In this document: positions 36,250-48,552 of the stretch, in pieces
Position numbering within the stretch: position 1 is the first letter of the stretch
How the letters are laid out: the number at the start of each line of letters is the position of its first letter
NCBI GenBank assembly: GCA_018389105.1
Contig: JACATO010001735.1
Location: 124,001-188,000 of the forward strand
From: Nautilus pompilius
Taxonomy: Eukaryota > Mollusca > Cephalopoda > Nautilida > Nautilidae
DNA length: 64,000 nucleotides
Direction of reading: 5' to 3'
The notes under the pieces: generated by a model
What the model was told of the DNA's origin: nothing
What the model saw: only the letters and a program-made list of their open reading frames with translations
Databases searched by the model: none
Translations under genes and position numbers: made by a program

Positions 36250-37975
36250 CAAAAAGCCGGGCTTTTTTCTTGCAGAAGCAGGAATTGGAACACCAAGTGT
36301 TACGGCCTAGGCAGCGCTCTCTGGCGGCTAACAGCGGCACTATTACGCTTGTTTTCGGTCTCCAGTGCCAGGTACCGGTGCACACGACCATGACAGCGGT
36401 GGTCGGAATCTGTGGCTCGGAGTTTCTTCAAGTACTTCACCCGAAGTTTAAGGAGTGACTCGTGGTCGGGAATGTTTCACACACACCGCGGGACTTCGCA
36501 CCGAATCCAGCCAAGGCGCCAGCAAAGCTCTCTCTCTCTCTCTTACACTAGAACAGCAACAACAGCCTAGTATAATAACATGCGGTTTTTACAGAGTTTG
36601 GGAGTGTCGTTGTATAAGTTCTTTTTTACGGTCCTGGTGGGATCGGAATAACCAAACAAGTCGTTCTGCTTCTTTCTTCCTCTGTACGCCGGATTATGTA
36701 TAGAAAGCAGACAGGAAGCCGCGAGCCCTACTTCATCGGGTTCTCGTTTTGTTTTTGTTTTTTTTAGAAATTCCCCCGATACCGCGCGAGTCTTCTCAAG
36801 CCCTTGGCTGCTCCTCTGTGTGCCGAGTCCCGTCTGGGCACCACTCGGTGTCTGCTGGGTGCGCCCACCTGAAACACCGCCGGTCACGCACTCGCTCAGA
36901 GCTGGGGTCGCCACCACTGTTCGGCGTTCTCGTTTGCGTGGATGCGGTTCCTTCCGCATCACTGCGCTGCTGTCGTCCCCACTCTGTTATTGTTGTTGTT
37001 GCTTTGTTTCGTATGAACTCTGTCCCCCTCCTCGTGTTTCGTGCTATGGCGAAGGAGTGGGGGAGAGAAGGAAATGGTACAATCTGTCTCCTCGTATCCG
37101 CTGAAAACGTTGCACCCGGAGACTACAACTTAATTAAGCCATTCTACGGCCATCATAGTAAACTATCCGTCTTATTCGCCGAGACCCTGTCCCCCGTCCT
37201 CTACCTACCTTTTCTTTCTTTCTTCTATTCATTGGTGCACGAACGGTCCAACACCTATCAACCAAAAAAAAAAAAAAACAAACAAAACACTTGGCATTTC
37301 AAAGGATCTAATGACTTACCTGCGCTACAATTCCAGGTATCCTTCAATAGCCGTCTGGGAGATCTTTGACCCCGCAAGATGCCCTCCCCACCGCGCAAGT
37401 GAACAGATATCTGGCGGAATGTTTCCAGGCAACAAAAACAAAAGGATTTGGCGGCGGTGCGAGTTCTCTTGGCGTACGGCTGAGGACGAGTTCCCCGTTT
37501 TTACCATCTTGAGATGGAGTCATTAAAATTCTTGTTCCTGGTGCAATGAAAATCTCTCTCTCTTTGGAAAAAAAAAAGCCCTCAATTTTACTCCCCTGAC
37601 TGACGTTTTGTTTGTTTCTGCGCCCTGTAAATGTCAGAACGATGGTTTATTATGTTGAAAATGGATGTTCACCTTTGTAACGCAAAATGACCACCTGTTA
37701 AATTGTTCTAAACAGAACGTAACAGTTTAAGGCAACACCGACCGTGTGTGGCCCTGTCAAACCCACTACTGCCCTCTACTAAGAAGGGCTGATAACTCTC
37801 GATTCTTAAAGTAAATAAATAAATGTTGGAAATCCGTGTTCGAAACTCTGCCATGGATTCACGTTAACGTGTCCTGTCTGATTTTCGAGGTGTATCGAAT
37901 GTTTCAAACGTAAATGATCCGGCCGCATTGGTATGTATTTATTTATAAGTAAATAGCTGACGCATTTTTCCTGAT
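36250..37975. other. Non-coding DNA, nothing recognised
   Basis: An open frame of 206 codons (plus, 36,749-37,369) has no domain, begins in a T run and passes through a 15-A homopolymer, so it is not called. Simple repeats are short. Confidence 0.4.
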
Positions 37976-37981
37976 CTTGAT

Positions 37982-38170
37982 GAAAAGGCGGCGGATAGGT
38001 GGATAGCCTTGGGTTCGATTCCCGTCGTGATCTCTTGCTCTTCTGTAGGTGGGGTGAGGATTTCTACCACGGGGAAGGGACTTTCATTTTGCTTGGCCAC
38101 CTCCTCTTGCACCTGGCTGTAGCAACCGGTCCTTCGCCCTGAACTGACCAATTCGGTCTCGTGCAAAATG
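37982..38170 (+). repeat. tRNA-derived SINE-like fragment
   Basis: GGGTTCGATTCCC at 38,010-38,022 is an exact B box preceded by a GGATAGGTGGATAGCC stretch that could be a worn A box. The spacing between them is shorter than in a tRNA. The following 150 bases may be the body. No matching second copy was found in the window. Confidence 0.4.
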
Positions 38171-38399
38171 GCGACTGTTTTTCTTTTATGCGCTGACCAC
38201 TGTCACCGGAAGGGATCGGCAGCGCATGTAGTACAACTCAAACAATGCATTTGAGTGGTAGGTGATTGTTTAATTTCCGTATTAATTATTACTGTTTCAT
38301 TCATTCACTTTAATGTACCTTATACAGCCTCTTCAGCTCTTAATCAGCCATGGCTTTCATTCCTATAGACGGGAATAACTGGCTAGGAACGATAACCCC

Positions 38400-38758
38400 A
38401 GTCGATTGGGAGAACTCCCGTTAAGCGGCGCGATTGAACCTTGTATAAGCTTAGTTGCTGTTGTCGCATGTCCCCTGTTGCACCCGACCATTAGCGTAGG
38501 CCGGGTGGGCAGAAGGGATGCGCGTGAAACCGGAAACTAAGGTCGGCACGTGCTCCGACTTCTGCCGACCTAGCCAAAGTCCCTACTAGCAATCTTTATT
38601 TTTAGATGTGGAAGGAAACCTGGAGAATCCGGATAAAATCTAAGCAGCCTGCAGATGGGGGGGGCAGGGAGAGGTGCGCCAAACTGAGCCGGTTCCGGCG
38701 GGGGGGGGATTCAAACCCAGACCGTTAACCACTAGACTACTGCGGAGCCCAGGTTTAG
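38400..38758 (-). repeat. tRNA-derived SINE, old copy (CCCACATCT family)
   Basis: On the minus strand the head reads GCAGTAGTCTAGTGGTTAAC (A box, near 38,735-38,754), then GGGTTTGAATCCC (B box). The body contains GGTTTCCTTCCACATCT (38,604-38,620) and TTGCTAGTAGGGACTTTGGC, which aligns with CGCTAGTAAGGGGTTTCTCTG of the copy at 57.2 kb. Head, body and motif order identify it as a SINE. The distal end is not fixed. Confidence 0.6.
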
Positions 38759-38759
38759 T

Positions 38760-39680
38760 GTTTCATAAAAGCTATTTAACCTGGCCCTATAAGTAAGAGT
38801 TGGGGGCTACCATCTCTGTCTGTTGCTTTCAGACACACAAAATCACAAGTAGAGCAGTTGGAAATCAGTGACATCGGGTATTGAAGATAATATTTTAATA
38901 TACCCTAATTAGTCTGAATTATTAATCAGTTTATAGAGAAGCCTCACCCGAGGAGTCCTCTTGCCTATGACTCCGGCAAGACGGATCAGGCTGCCGGAAT
39001 TCATCGTCACAGTCGCTCTCACTCTGTTTTAAATGGGGTTTGGGATTTGCCTTGAAACGGCTCACACGCGCACACAAAATCTGGTACGAAACCCCTGAGT
39101 AGTAAGAATAAGGGTACTTTGAAGCAGTACGTCTAGTCCTTTCTCGTTGTTACTAGTCGTTATGTATTTCCCCGTTTGCGCATGTGCACCCACCCAGCCT
39201 TCAAAGCTGTACTCGCGTCGATCCGCTGGGGGCTCTGTTCTCTTTAACATGTGCCCCACGTGTTTCACATTACGAGCGCGCTGACTGTATAGGCAGCAAC
39301 GTTTTCTACACGGGTACTAGACTGGAGCCTCTAGGCTTTGTTGGCCGGGTGGTATAAGGGAGGTAAGTTAAAAACCGGCGTGGCACACGAAGGGTTAAAT
39401 AAAACAAAAGTAAATAAACAGCGCAACTTAGCAGGGAAGAAAAAAAAATAAAGAGAAACAGCAAAACAGTTTTGAAATGGTCGCATCTCAGCTGATGCAT
39501 CCAAAACCAAGATGTTCATTTTCGAGCTTTTGTCACGCATTTTTATCGAGGTATTTCTTTGTTTGCTTCAGTGAAGTTACTTTACTGATAAGTCCACCAT
39601 TACGGCCGCGCGCGCCTGTTGTGTGTAATAATATAACATTCGACTCGCATAAGAATTTATTTGGAACTGATGTTTGGCTA
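38760..39680. other. Non-coding DNA
   Basis: No coding region or repeat family was recognised. Confidence 0.4.
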
Positions 39681-39686
39681 AGGACA

Positions 39687-39771
<85 letters not shown>
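39687..39771. repeat. (ATT)n microsatellite
   Basis: About 28 ATT units with one interruption. It lies just before a short A/T-rich stretch. Confidence 0.95.
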
Positions 39772-40636
39772 CATCATTTTTTAGAGTAATTGATTACTTT
39801 TTAAAAAAAAAATCTTCATTTTTATTCTTGCTCTCAAATTGAAAACGCAGCGTCACGTGTTATTCCAAACCAATCAGATGCGCCAGTCTCCGTTTCTGCG
39901 GTTCTACAGGGGAAAAAAAAAAACACAAACAAAAAAAAAAACTAGGTCGAGTTCCGGATTCCAACGTAGATGATAATGTAAAAAGGGCGCTCCACCTTAA
40001 TGAACAAGTCCTCCACACCTTCGAGCAAAAATTCTTCCCTGGCTTACCTACTACTTCTCCCCCCCCCTCGAGCTTTATGAATCATTTCTAACGTGACTGG
40101 GAAGAAGAAAACAAATGTTTCAGAAAGAAAGACCCCGTAGGACTTTGTACTTATAATGTAATTCATTCTAAACACGTGATACCGCTCACCCAGACTTAGG
40201 TTTGCTCCGCATAAACTTCTTCTCTAAGACCTGTCCGGCTTCTGAGGTAAACTCGAAATTTATGATATCATAGGTCACCCACTTCTTTCTCTCCTTCCTC
40301 TCTTTCTTTCTTTCTTTTTTTTTTTTTTTTAAATTTCGCATTCCTGAACGTTGAACAATATGTATGTGGAAAGGTGGGCATTATTTACCTTCTAGTGTAA
40401 TATAGCTCGCCCTAAAATTCTACCAGGTAAAATGTCCCGGCGGTGCACAGCGACAATGTCGTCTCATATGATAATGTATATTAATTCAGGAACTCATGTG
40501 ACTTCAGACATTAATATTATACGGCTGTGGTTTGGCTTATCTTTTCTCCGTTTTCCCCTTTTCAAATATTTCATGTCCAAAAGCAAAAGGAGGGAGGGAG
40601 AGAGAGGTATTTTTATAACTAAATTCCTCCGATGGT
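39772..40636. other. Non-coding DNA
   Basis: A and T homopolymers and a CTTT run (40,295-40,320) are present. No gene was recognised. Confidence 0.4.
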
Positions 40637-41104
40637 AACCGGTTACATCTTACGACCGTTCTTATTAATGCTCTAAGCGACATCTACAACGGCCATTTGG
40701 TTTTTAACCGGTTACATCTTACGACCGTTCTTGTTAATGCTCTAAGCGACATCTACAACGGCCATTTGGTTTTTAACCGGTTACATCTTACGACCGTTCT
40801 TGTTAATGCTCTAAGCGACATCTACAACGGCCATTTGGTTTCTAACCGGTTACATCTTACGACCGTTCTTGTTAATGCTCTAAGCGACATCTACAACGGC
40901 CATTTGGTTTTTAACCGGTTACATCTTACGACCGTTCTTGTTAATGCTCTAAGCGACATCTACAACGGCCATTTGGTTTCTAACCGGTTACATCTTACGA
41001 CCGTTCTTGTTAATGCTCTAAGCGACATCTACAACGGCCATTTGGTTTCTAACCGGTTACATCTTACGACCGTTCTTGCTAATGCTCTAAGTGACATCTA
41101 CAAA
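40637..41104. repeat. 69-bp minisatellite, about 6.7 units
   Basis: Units start at 40,641, 40,710, 40,779, 40,848, 40,917, 40,986 and 41,055. The last is truncated after about 50 bases. Units are nearly identical (AACCGGTTACATCTTACGAC...). A T/C variant at the junction (TTTTTAACC or TTTCTAACC) alternates among copies. Because 69 is a multiple of three, one frame stays open through all units and spells a 23-residue repeat containing NRLHLTTVLVNALSDIYNGH. A long open frame is expected from such a repeat, so coding is not claimed. Confidence 0.95.
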
Positions 41105-41309
41105 CTTTCAAGTTTCATTTGCTTTCGGTAGAAGTCTTCTTAAAAGGACACTGACGTGCACAGTTTAACGTTTGCCACTGCTGTTCGTGATCCGTTTTCA
41201 GTGCTTGGAATTATTGTTAAAGGGATATAGATATTTATGTTTTTTTCTTTAGCTTATTTTAAAACATTGATGCCGTTACCCTGTTTTCGTCCACTTCATT
41301 ATACAAGGC

Positions 41310-42571
41310 GTTCGGCGGTTAGATCGTTGTCGATGTCGTTGTTGTCGTTTCCCGAACAACAGCTATGGCACGATGTAGCATAGAGTCCACAAGTGGCTTG
41401 GAAATGCTCCGAGGGACATTTACTGTACTCTCTCAATCAGTCATTGGTGCCACACCCAGTGTGCCGGCCGAGGCAGCTGCCAGAAAGCGTGGTGGCGTTC
41501 CTCGAACCATGCGCTGGGTGGGGGGGGGCGTTGTCGTCTTGCAAATAGCCACCCCACCAGCGTGCAGGTGAAGAAGCATCGCCAGATCCACAATTGGAAA
41601 TGAATGCTGAGGTGAGCTCTGGCATCCATTCTACCTTCTAAAGGAGCCTCCCCCCGGGGGGAAGGAACCTCAGCGTATGCCAGAAAAACACGCCGTAAGC
41701 CCTGGCTTCGCCGCTAGAGGTCTCCCCAGCTGAGACCGCACGCAAGGAAATTTGACAAACCCTAACCCTCGGAACAGCCTACCGATGAAACTGTCTTGGT
41801 CGCTGTGGCACCTGCCAGCCATGCACCCACTCCCGAGCCTCTTTCGAACGCTGATGGTTTTGCTGTTCACTAGACCTACTGCGAATGCGCCTGTCCGAGT
41901 CATATATAGAGCTGCAGGACCGTCGTTATGTCGAAAGACGAATTCTCGCTTAAAGGGAAGTCTTCCTTAGGGAATGGCGCGATGGATGAAAGACCTGCCT
42001 CTACCCGCCAGCAGTCGATGTATCTTTGACGATTTTATGCAGATTTCCAGCACTCTTGGCTGACATGCAGCCCCACACGCCTCGCTGTAGCTGTTATACA
42101 CTGTCTCTGTTGTTACCCTGCTCTCCAGTCTACCTTTGAATTGCCGTTGGTTATTGCCAAATAGTTTAAAAAAAAACAATAACAACAACAAACAAACCTC
42201 GACTCATCCCTAAGGAGTACCTTCCGGGTTTGGTCCTTCGCACTAATGTGTATCTTACTGCTCTTGGAGAAACGTTAACACCCGCACTGGCAGCCAGAGG
42301 TCATTCGAAAGAATTGTACTGGCTTTTCATCTGTCACAGAGAAAACGCACCCCGATGCACCTAACGCCCACTTTTGGAGAGTTTTTCGCTTTCTCTTACC
42401 GCCCGCGTCTACTGTCAGCAGTACCATTTTCACGTATCCTTCTCATCAGATTCTTGCTCGCGTTCTCCTCCCGAAACATGAAGTCTGAAGCCCGCCGCGT
42501 GCAGTAGCCTTCACTAGCCAAGACTCGATTTCGATACACTTGTCACGTGATATTCCTTTTCTTTGAGCCAT
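41310..42571 (-). mobile_element. Degenerate Tc1-like DNA transposon with a probable internal insertion
   Basis: Minus strand. It starts with ATG at 42,571 and MAQRKGISRDKCIE (DNA-binding start). RDESRF near 42,205 holds the first catalytic Asp. GVWGCMSAKSAGNLHKI lies near 42,040-42,090. LEGRMDARAHL lies near 41,615-41,645, LQDDNAPPH near 41,530-41,555 (second Asp), and VPRSISKPLVDSML near 41,375-41,420, matching the family's 'IPQ..I..LV.SM'. Blocks are in several frames. The distance between the two Asp motifs is about 660 bases, far more than the roughly 280 usual in Tc1 elements, so about 350 bases near 41,640-41,990 may be inserted. No inverted terminal repeats were found. The copy is inactive. 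Confidence 0.8.
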
Positions 42572-43560
42572 AATATTCACCACACTACAATGATATCGCT
42601 TCTTATACCTTTATAGTCCTGCAGGTGGGGCACTTTCTGGTTGCTCGCATGACGACCAATCACAGTGCACTCTATCACCACGTGACTGTACCATGGAGCA
42701 TTTTCATTCTTACACATGGGATATTATTCTGTCAAGTGTTATGCGCATTTTCTATCAGGTTTTCCTTTCGTTTCTATAATTATTTCCAATAACTATGTGT
42801 AAAAACTACCCATCAAACCAAAGGAACCAGTGACATCTATTTAAAGGGAAAAGTAGAGGTTTATTTAAGAATGATCAGATCAAGGTCCGAGGATGATACC
42901 CAAGTTTGATGGGGCCCGCTATGGCTCCGAAGAAAAGGATAATACACACAACGGCCTGATAAAACCCGACAGCTACTACGATTTAGTTACTTCCAATTGT
43001 TTTTTCAAACCGTTCACCGAGAAACAAACCTGTAATTCAACCAAAGCCCGTTTTAGGGCGGTTGGGTGCCATTTACGACAAGACGGTCATCATCGCAACG
43101 CCGATTTGAGATGAACGCGGTTACAGTTACTGGAACTTCGCTGTAAGCGTCGGTGACGTCGGGTCGTAGAGGCGCTGTGTGCGCGACAAATAGGGACGAG
43201 AGAAAACCTCCCGTATTGCATCCGGTGCGGACGCAGCACGGTCGGTTTCCTGCAGAAACGTACTTTCCAAACAAGGTACTGAAAGGTTCTTCACTGACAG
43301 TGAACTAAAAGCTTAACTTTTGAAAGAGAAGGAAAGGATAGCTTTCTTTATTCGCGAAATCCTATCGGTTGCTTTTCTTAAATTCCACTCTGAACGAATC
43401 GCTCCGCCATTAAAACGGATCTGTCCAGCAACTGGTGTCGCTCTGTTTAATCCATTCCGCGCACCTTGTGGCTTAACGATCTTTGACACGCGGATTGCGC
43501 CGCGCGAAGATGGTCGGTTGGCATAGGTTCTTAGCCACAGGCAGCCGGTTATTAAATGCG
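42572..43560. other. Non-coding DNA
   Basis: No coding region was recognised. Part of 42,572-42,720 may be the 5' end of the Tc1-like copy. Confidence 0.4.
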
Positions 43561-43562
43561 AT

Positions 43563-43722
43563 TGGAGAGAGAGAGATGACGTCAGTACAGAGAGGAGAGA
43601 GAGAGAGATGACGTCAGTACAGAGAAAAGAGAGAGAGATGACGTCAGTACAGAGAGGAGAGAGAGAGATGACGTCAGTACAGAGAGGAGAGAGAGAGAGA
43701 TGACGTCAGTACAGAGAGAAAG
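43563..43722. repeat. CRE-core minisatellite array 3 (5 units)
   Basis: Five units of about 27-33 bp have the form GAGAGATGACGTCAGTACAGAGAG. All five carry a perfect TGACGTCA palindrome followed by GTACAGAG. Orientation is GA on the plus strand, opposite to array 2. Confidence 0.9.
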
Positions 43723-45715
43723 TGAGATTTGTGATTCCTTACGAAAGCCAAGTGAATCAAAGGTTTGTCTGCGATTAAGTACGAATTTAAGTTGATGGCA
43801 GCGGCGCGGTTCTTGACTAAATAAATGTCGGATGAACAAGGCTGCAGAATCTTCAATCTTTTGGCCCCCTCCTCAAAGACGGGTAAAAAATGGTCAAAGT
43901 ACCTTTTAGTTATCCCCGGCCCCGAGCCGACTTCAAATCGTTATGTGGTTTGAGTGTGTGGAAAGGGGAAGAATTTTTCTGGTCTATCTACAGCTACTGA
44001 TACTAGAGGGCCATAAATTCAAATTAAGCGAGATCGCAGCACAGCTAGATTTTAGAAAATATGAGCGGAATAGATTACTGGTAAGTGCGACTAATAATGA
44101 TGTTATCAATCAATCTAGGAGCGTTTTGACGGCCAGGGAAACCATACATAACCTACGATGAGATGACTTCCTGCCTCTTCGTAAATACCGTTATATATAA
44201 TGCTAGCCGCATACAAACCACAATGTTTCCTGCCTTTCATAACCTCATCAGCGTTCATCCTTCTAGTTCTTTGTAAATGGTAAAGCGACGTAATGCAGTA
44301 TAAATCTCAACTTTATTTATGCGCTTCCCTAGTTTTGTTCGCATCTTGACCACGTGTGTTCAGATAGACACAGGATGAGTAAAATTACTAGATCTATTTA
44401 GTCTGTGACCGGGGTTTGAAGAATGTATCGTGTGGACGGCAATGAATTCTCTCTGTTATCTGTAATTGAAAATACTAAGGGTCACAATTATCAATCGACT
44501 AATTTTTCAGCTGAACTTAATATTAGGGACAAAAACAAATGTAAGCAGGCTTAAATGAAATAAATTGTCGGTAATGCTGTAAAATGTTTTCAAAGTTCCG
44601 TTCTTAAGCATTTCTTCTCGCCAGCCAAGGAACGAGCCCTTTTATAAGCCATGTCTTTCCGCCGCCTTGTGATAACTGGAGTAATTGAGAAACTTCACGA
44701 AATCGGGTGATGGTGGGTTGGCGGGGGGGGGGGAGGTTATAAAATCAAAACGAGGCCTCCAGAATGGGAATTTTCATGCGTAGACGACGTGTAATCAGGG
44801 GACTGAACCCGTAACTGCTACAGCTGCCGCCTAGTGACGGGTGAAGCAGGCGCTGTAGGCTTTTTTTGGACCGGAGAATTCTGATTACGCGATCTTTTGG
44901 ATAATTAGTTAACCGTCGGAAATGATGAAGCCCACGAATTCCGAATAGAAAGGCGAGTCCGAAGTAAAGCGAAAATGCGCGCGAGGAGACTGGAGATCGA
45001 GCAGTGTGGCAGGCTGTTACTTGATGACAGTGAGGGGCTTCTTAGTTTGCCCGAGAGTTATGGCCCTGAAGGCTGTCGGCCACGTCATCGTCGTCGTAAC
45101 CAATCACTTTCGTTCTTTTCAGAGGCGGTTGAGTACAGCGACAGATGCTAGTAAAGTATAGTTTCCCCCCCAAGCGGTCTCGCCTTCAGCGAGCCAGGGA
45201 ACTACTGATACGTCACGCACCGTTGGCCATGCGATGTAAGAGATGATACATAGCTGCGGTATATCTGTGTAACTTTACCTCTGGATTTACGTGTTTGTTT
45301 TTTTTTTTTTAAATGATAAGTATTAAAAATTTGTTTTTCTTGTGTTTTAAACAGAATCCTTCCTGTTTCTGCCACATAATATTATATATTTTTAAACCAC
45401 GACAAGTGGAACGTGTGGGATGAGAGAGTATTTGCAATAATATCCACACTGCTTCAACGTTCAGCTAAAACCGTTTTCCGACACGCATCAGCTGAGATGC
45501 GACCACTCACTCAATACCCCTTGTTGGGCGGCCGGATCTATACTCATACGTAACTTTATCCAGAATTAAAACAATAACTATTTCTTTCTCTCTTGAGTTG
45601 AGCGAAAATTGTTAGAATTATGGTCGTACTGGTTTCATTCTATATGTATACTACTGTGGATGGAGTAATATCGAGAATTCTAATAATAATAAAGTAGGAT
45701 CCTTTTCAGTTTTTC
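43723..45715. other. Non-coding DNA
   Basis: No gene was recognised. A B-box-like GGGTTCAGTCCCCTG on the minus strand near 44,796-44,810 may be another tRNA-derived relic, but an A box is not convincing. Confidence 0.35.
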
Positions 45716-45724
45716 TCTCACTAA

Positions 45725-45788
45725 AACAGAGAGAGAGATGGAGATGGAGAGAGAGAGAGCGAGAGAGATGGAGATGGAGAGAGATGGA

Positions 45789-45843
<55 letters not shown>

Positions 45844-45970
45844 TGGAGAGAGAGAGAGCGAGAGAGAGAGATGGAGAGAGAGCGAGAGAGAGATGGAGAT
45901 GGAGAGAGAGCGAGAGAGATGGAGAGAGAGAGAGCGAGAGAGATGGAGATGGAGAGAGCGAGAGAGATGA
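45725..45970. repeat. GA-rich minisatellite (GAGATGGAGATGGA)
   Basis: Irregular GAGAGAGA tracts are interspersed with GATGGAGATGG and GAGCGAGA. Open frames on both strands are low-complexity and not genes. Confidence 0.9.
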
Positions 45971-47374
45971 GGCGGCTGCTGCTGCTGCAAGATATTTCCA
46001 TAGAGTTGGAATAGATTTTTGTCGATGCTCTGTCGGATCTCGAATAGTGTATTTCTTTTTCTTCGCCGAGGAGGTAATTAATGGATGTTACTGCGGTGAT
46101 TCGCTGAAGCCGATAGCCCCATCGCAGCGGAAGGCGACGTCGAAAGTCTTACTTCCTGTCGTGCCCCCCCCCCCCACGTTCGCAGACTTTGTAATCCTTC
46201 AAAAATTCTACCCAGGGACCGCCCGGTTATAACAGCCAAAAAATGTCCCGCGCCTCTCTTTCGTTTCCTTTCGCTTCGATTAAAGCCGAAAGGCGATCGG
46301 TGGTTACCCGTGTGTCTCACGGGTTCCTTGTGAACTGGGGCACGCGGAAGTCGCCTAATATCTGCGGAATTTTCTGGTAACATATTTGCTGGAGAGAAAC
46401 AAACAAACGACATGGAAGGAGGAGAAGAGAAGAATCTGTCCAAAACCGCCGGAGTAGACACTATAAGTATCCTATCGCTTGGGTTAAATGCGAAAATATT
46501 GTATCCCACCAACTGATAACATTCGTGCGGTTACTGTTTCTTCTTTTTCACTTTCCCACTTATGCTCCTGTTAATTATTACACGGACCGATAGATTCCCC
46601 CCCCCCGAGTTGTGTCGGTGGGAATTTTAGCCCCATCGTATTCCACAGATAACTTTTCTGCAGGACTACTGCATTAATCTAAAATGTATTTCTCTCTAAA
46701 AGGCGATCTGATGCGGACAAAGTGCCGAAGATCTGAAAAGATGCGGAAGATTAATTGATGACATTTGCTTATTTTGCGATGTTGCTCGGCTCTCTGTTAA
46801 ATGCCATGAAAAAAAACAACAACAACACAAGACGACGAAAACGAAGAAGATGTCTTTGAGACACGATTGGTGCTGGTTAAGCATCTTCGGTATTTCGCAG
46901 TGAAATTGTCACTGAAGTTCGATCACGATGCTTGGTGCCAGTATCATCTCGCTTTTAGTGACCACGAAGGCAACTCTGGCAGTGTTTAACCTATGTGAAG
47001 GCGTACATAAGCCGCTCAACTGACTTAAAACACAGCGTCATTCCTGAAGGATAGCAAATTCCGAGTGGATAATTTAGCCCTACACACCAGTCAGAACCAA
47101 ACAGAAATCGCCTCATTATGTATATCTATTAGCCTGCGAGTGAGTTGTCGTCTCGGATTTCTCACTTCCTCTTAGCAGTGGGAGATCTAGCAAAGAAAAT
47201 TCTCATGATCAGTTCCCATATCGTCTGGTCTTGTCTTGACACCATTACAACTTGTTCAATCGGCACAAGGCTATGGCTTTTGGCTCTCGTTGCGTGCGCA
47301 CCCGACGGGACATTTCCGGCTTCTATGAACGCACACATATATAAATACATATATCTGGTACAAGAAATTGTCTT

Positions 47375-47411
<37 letters not shown>

Positions 47412-47914
47412 TTTTTAAACAGTTTCTCGTACCAGGCCGTTCCAACTTTTGATATCTGCTTACATAATACAAATATACCAGGCAATTGTACTCGGTGACG
47501 GAAAAACTTACTTTAATTGTCTTATGCTGCAAGAACTCACATATGGATATCTTTCGAGGTTAGCGGGTGACTGGCAGAGACCAATTCCGAGAGAAAAGGG
47601 GAGAGACTCATTGGATGACATATATTTTAAAAAAGAAGGCGACGAGGGATTGCATTTGTAATTCAGCTGGAGAAACGGCTCGTGTACATTATGACACATT
47701 TGTCGTCACTCCCAAACACTGAACATTCCAAGTACGTGACAAAGAAAGAAATAATGGAATTAAGTAAATTACGTATATTTTTCATATATTAGTTTTATAG
47801 AAGCAATTTGTTGTTTTACGAACAACTTCATATTTGATGATTTAATTAAAATCCCATAAAGGAAGTTCATTTAATTTACTCTTCCGAAGTAAGGATAGGA
47901 TTCTTTCATCATCA

Positions 47915-47956
<42 letters not shown>

Positions 47957-48540
47957 TATTATTATTATTATTATTAAAGGTCATCAATCACACGGACCGC
48001 GTGCTCCCGAAGAAATTCTTTCTCTAGACTGCTGTTTATTTTTCAAATTGTAGCATCTCATGATCTATCAAGAGACGGGACGAGGGTAAATATGTTGATG
48101 CTGCGCAAAGATGTTTCAGACCGGCCGGCGGATGGACTGTGTCCGTGTCGTTTCAGCAAAGAATCATGGGAGGGCGGAAGGAAACTGAGGCGTGACCGCG
48201 GCTTCTGTAATCGGCTCCTCGTCACCGTCAAGACAGTTTCCATCCATCTCTGGTATCGGCCGGGTCTGGGATGGCATCGTTCTGTCCCGGGTTACATGGA
48301 ACCCGTCATGGAGCTTTCGTGAACGGTCCAGATCTCAGGAATAGTAAAAGCGAGACCGGACGTAATCTGTTTTCCAACGTGAGGGGGGGAGTCGTGGCCG
48401 GTCTCCTCCCCAACTCTGATATGGGGGAGGGGGTTTAGACGAGCAGGTGGTCGGCGGCACCTCGAATTATTTAAACACGTACTGCTTAGACATTAAGAAG
48501 CTACCCATTTATCCGAAAGTTAGTTATGTTTGGCGCATGC
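45971..48540. other. Non-coding DNA with microsatellites
   Basis: No gene was recognised. A (GT)n lies at 47,380-47,409 and an (ATT)n of about 70 bases at 47,908-47,976. A 117-codon frame at 47,145-47,498 passes through the GT array and is not called. Confidence 0.4.
47908..47976. repeat. (ATT)n microsatellite
   Basis: About 22 ATT units with one interruption. Confidence 0.95.
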
Positions 48541-48552
48541 GGAGGGAATTTT

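Noticed and set aside
36749-37369. 206-codon plus-strand open frame
   Set aside because: It begins in a T run and crosses a 15-A homopolymer. The peptide has no recognisable features.
40697-41131. 144-codon frame through the 69-bp minisatellite as a repeat-protein gene
   Set aside because: A unit length divisible by three keeps the frame open automatically. No start context, splice site or poly(A) signal supports a gene.
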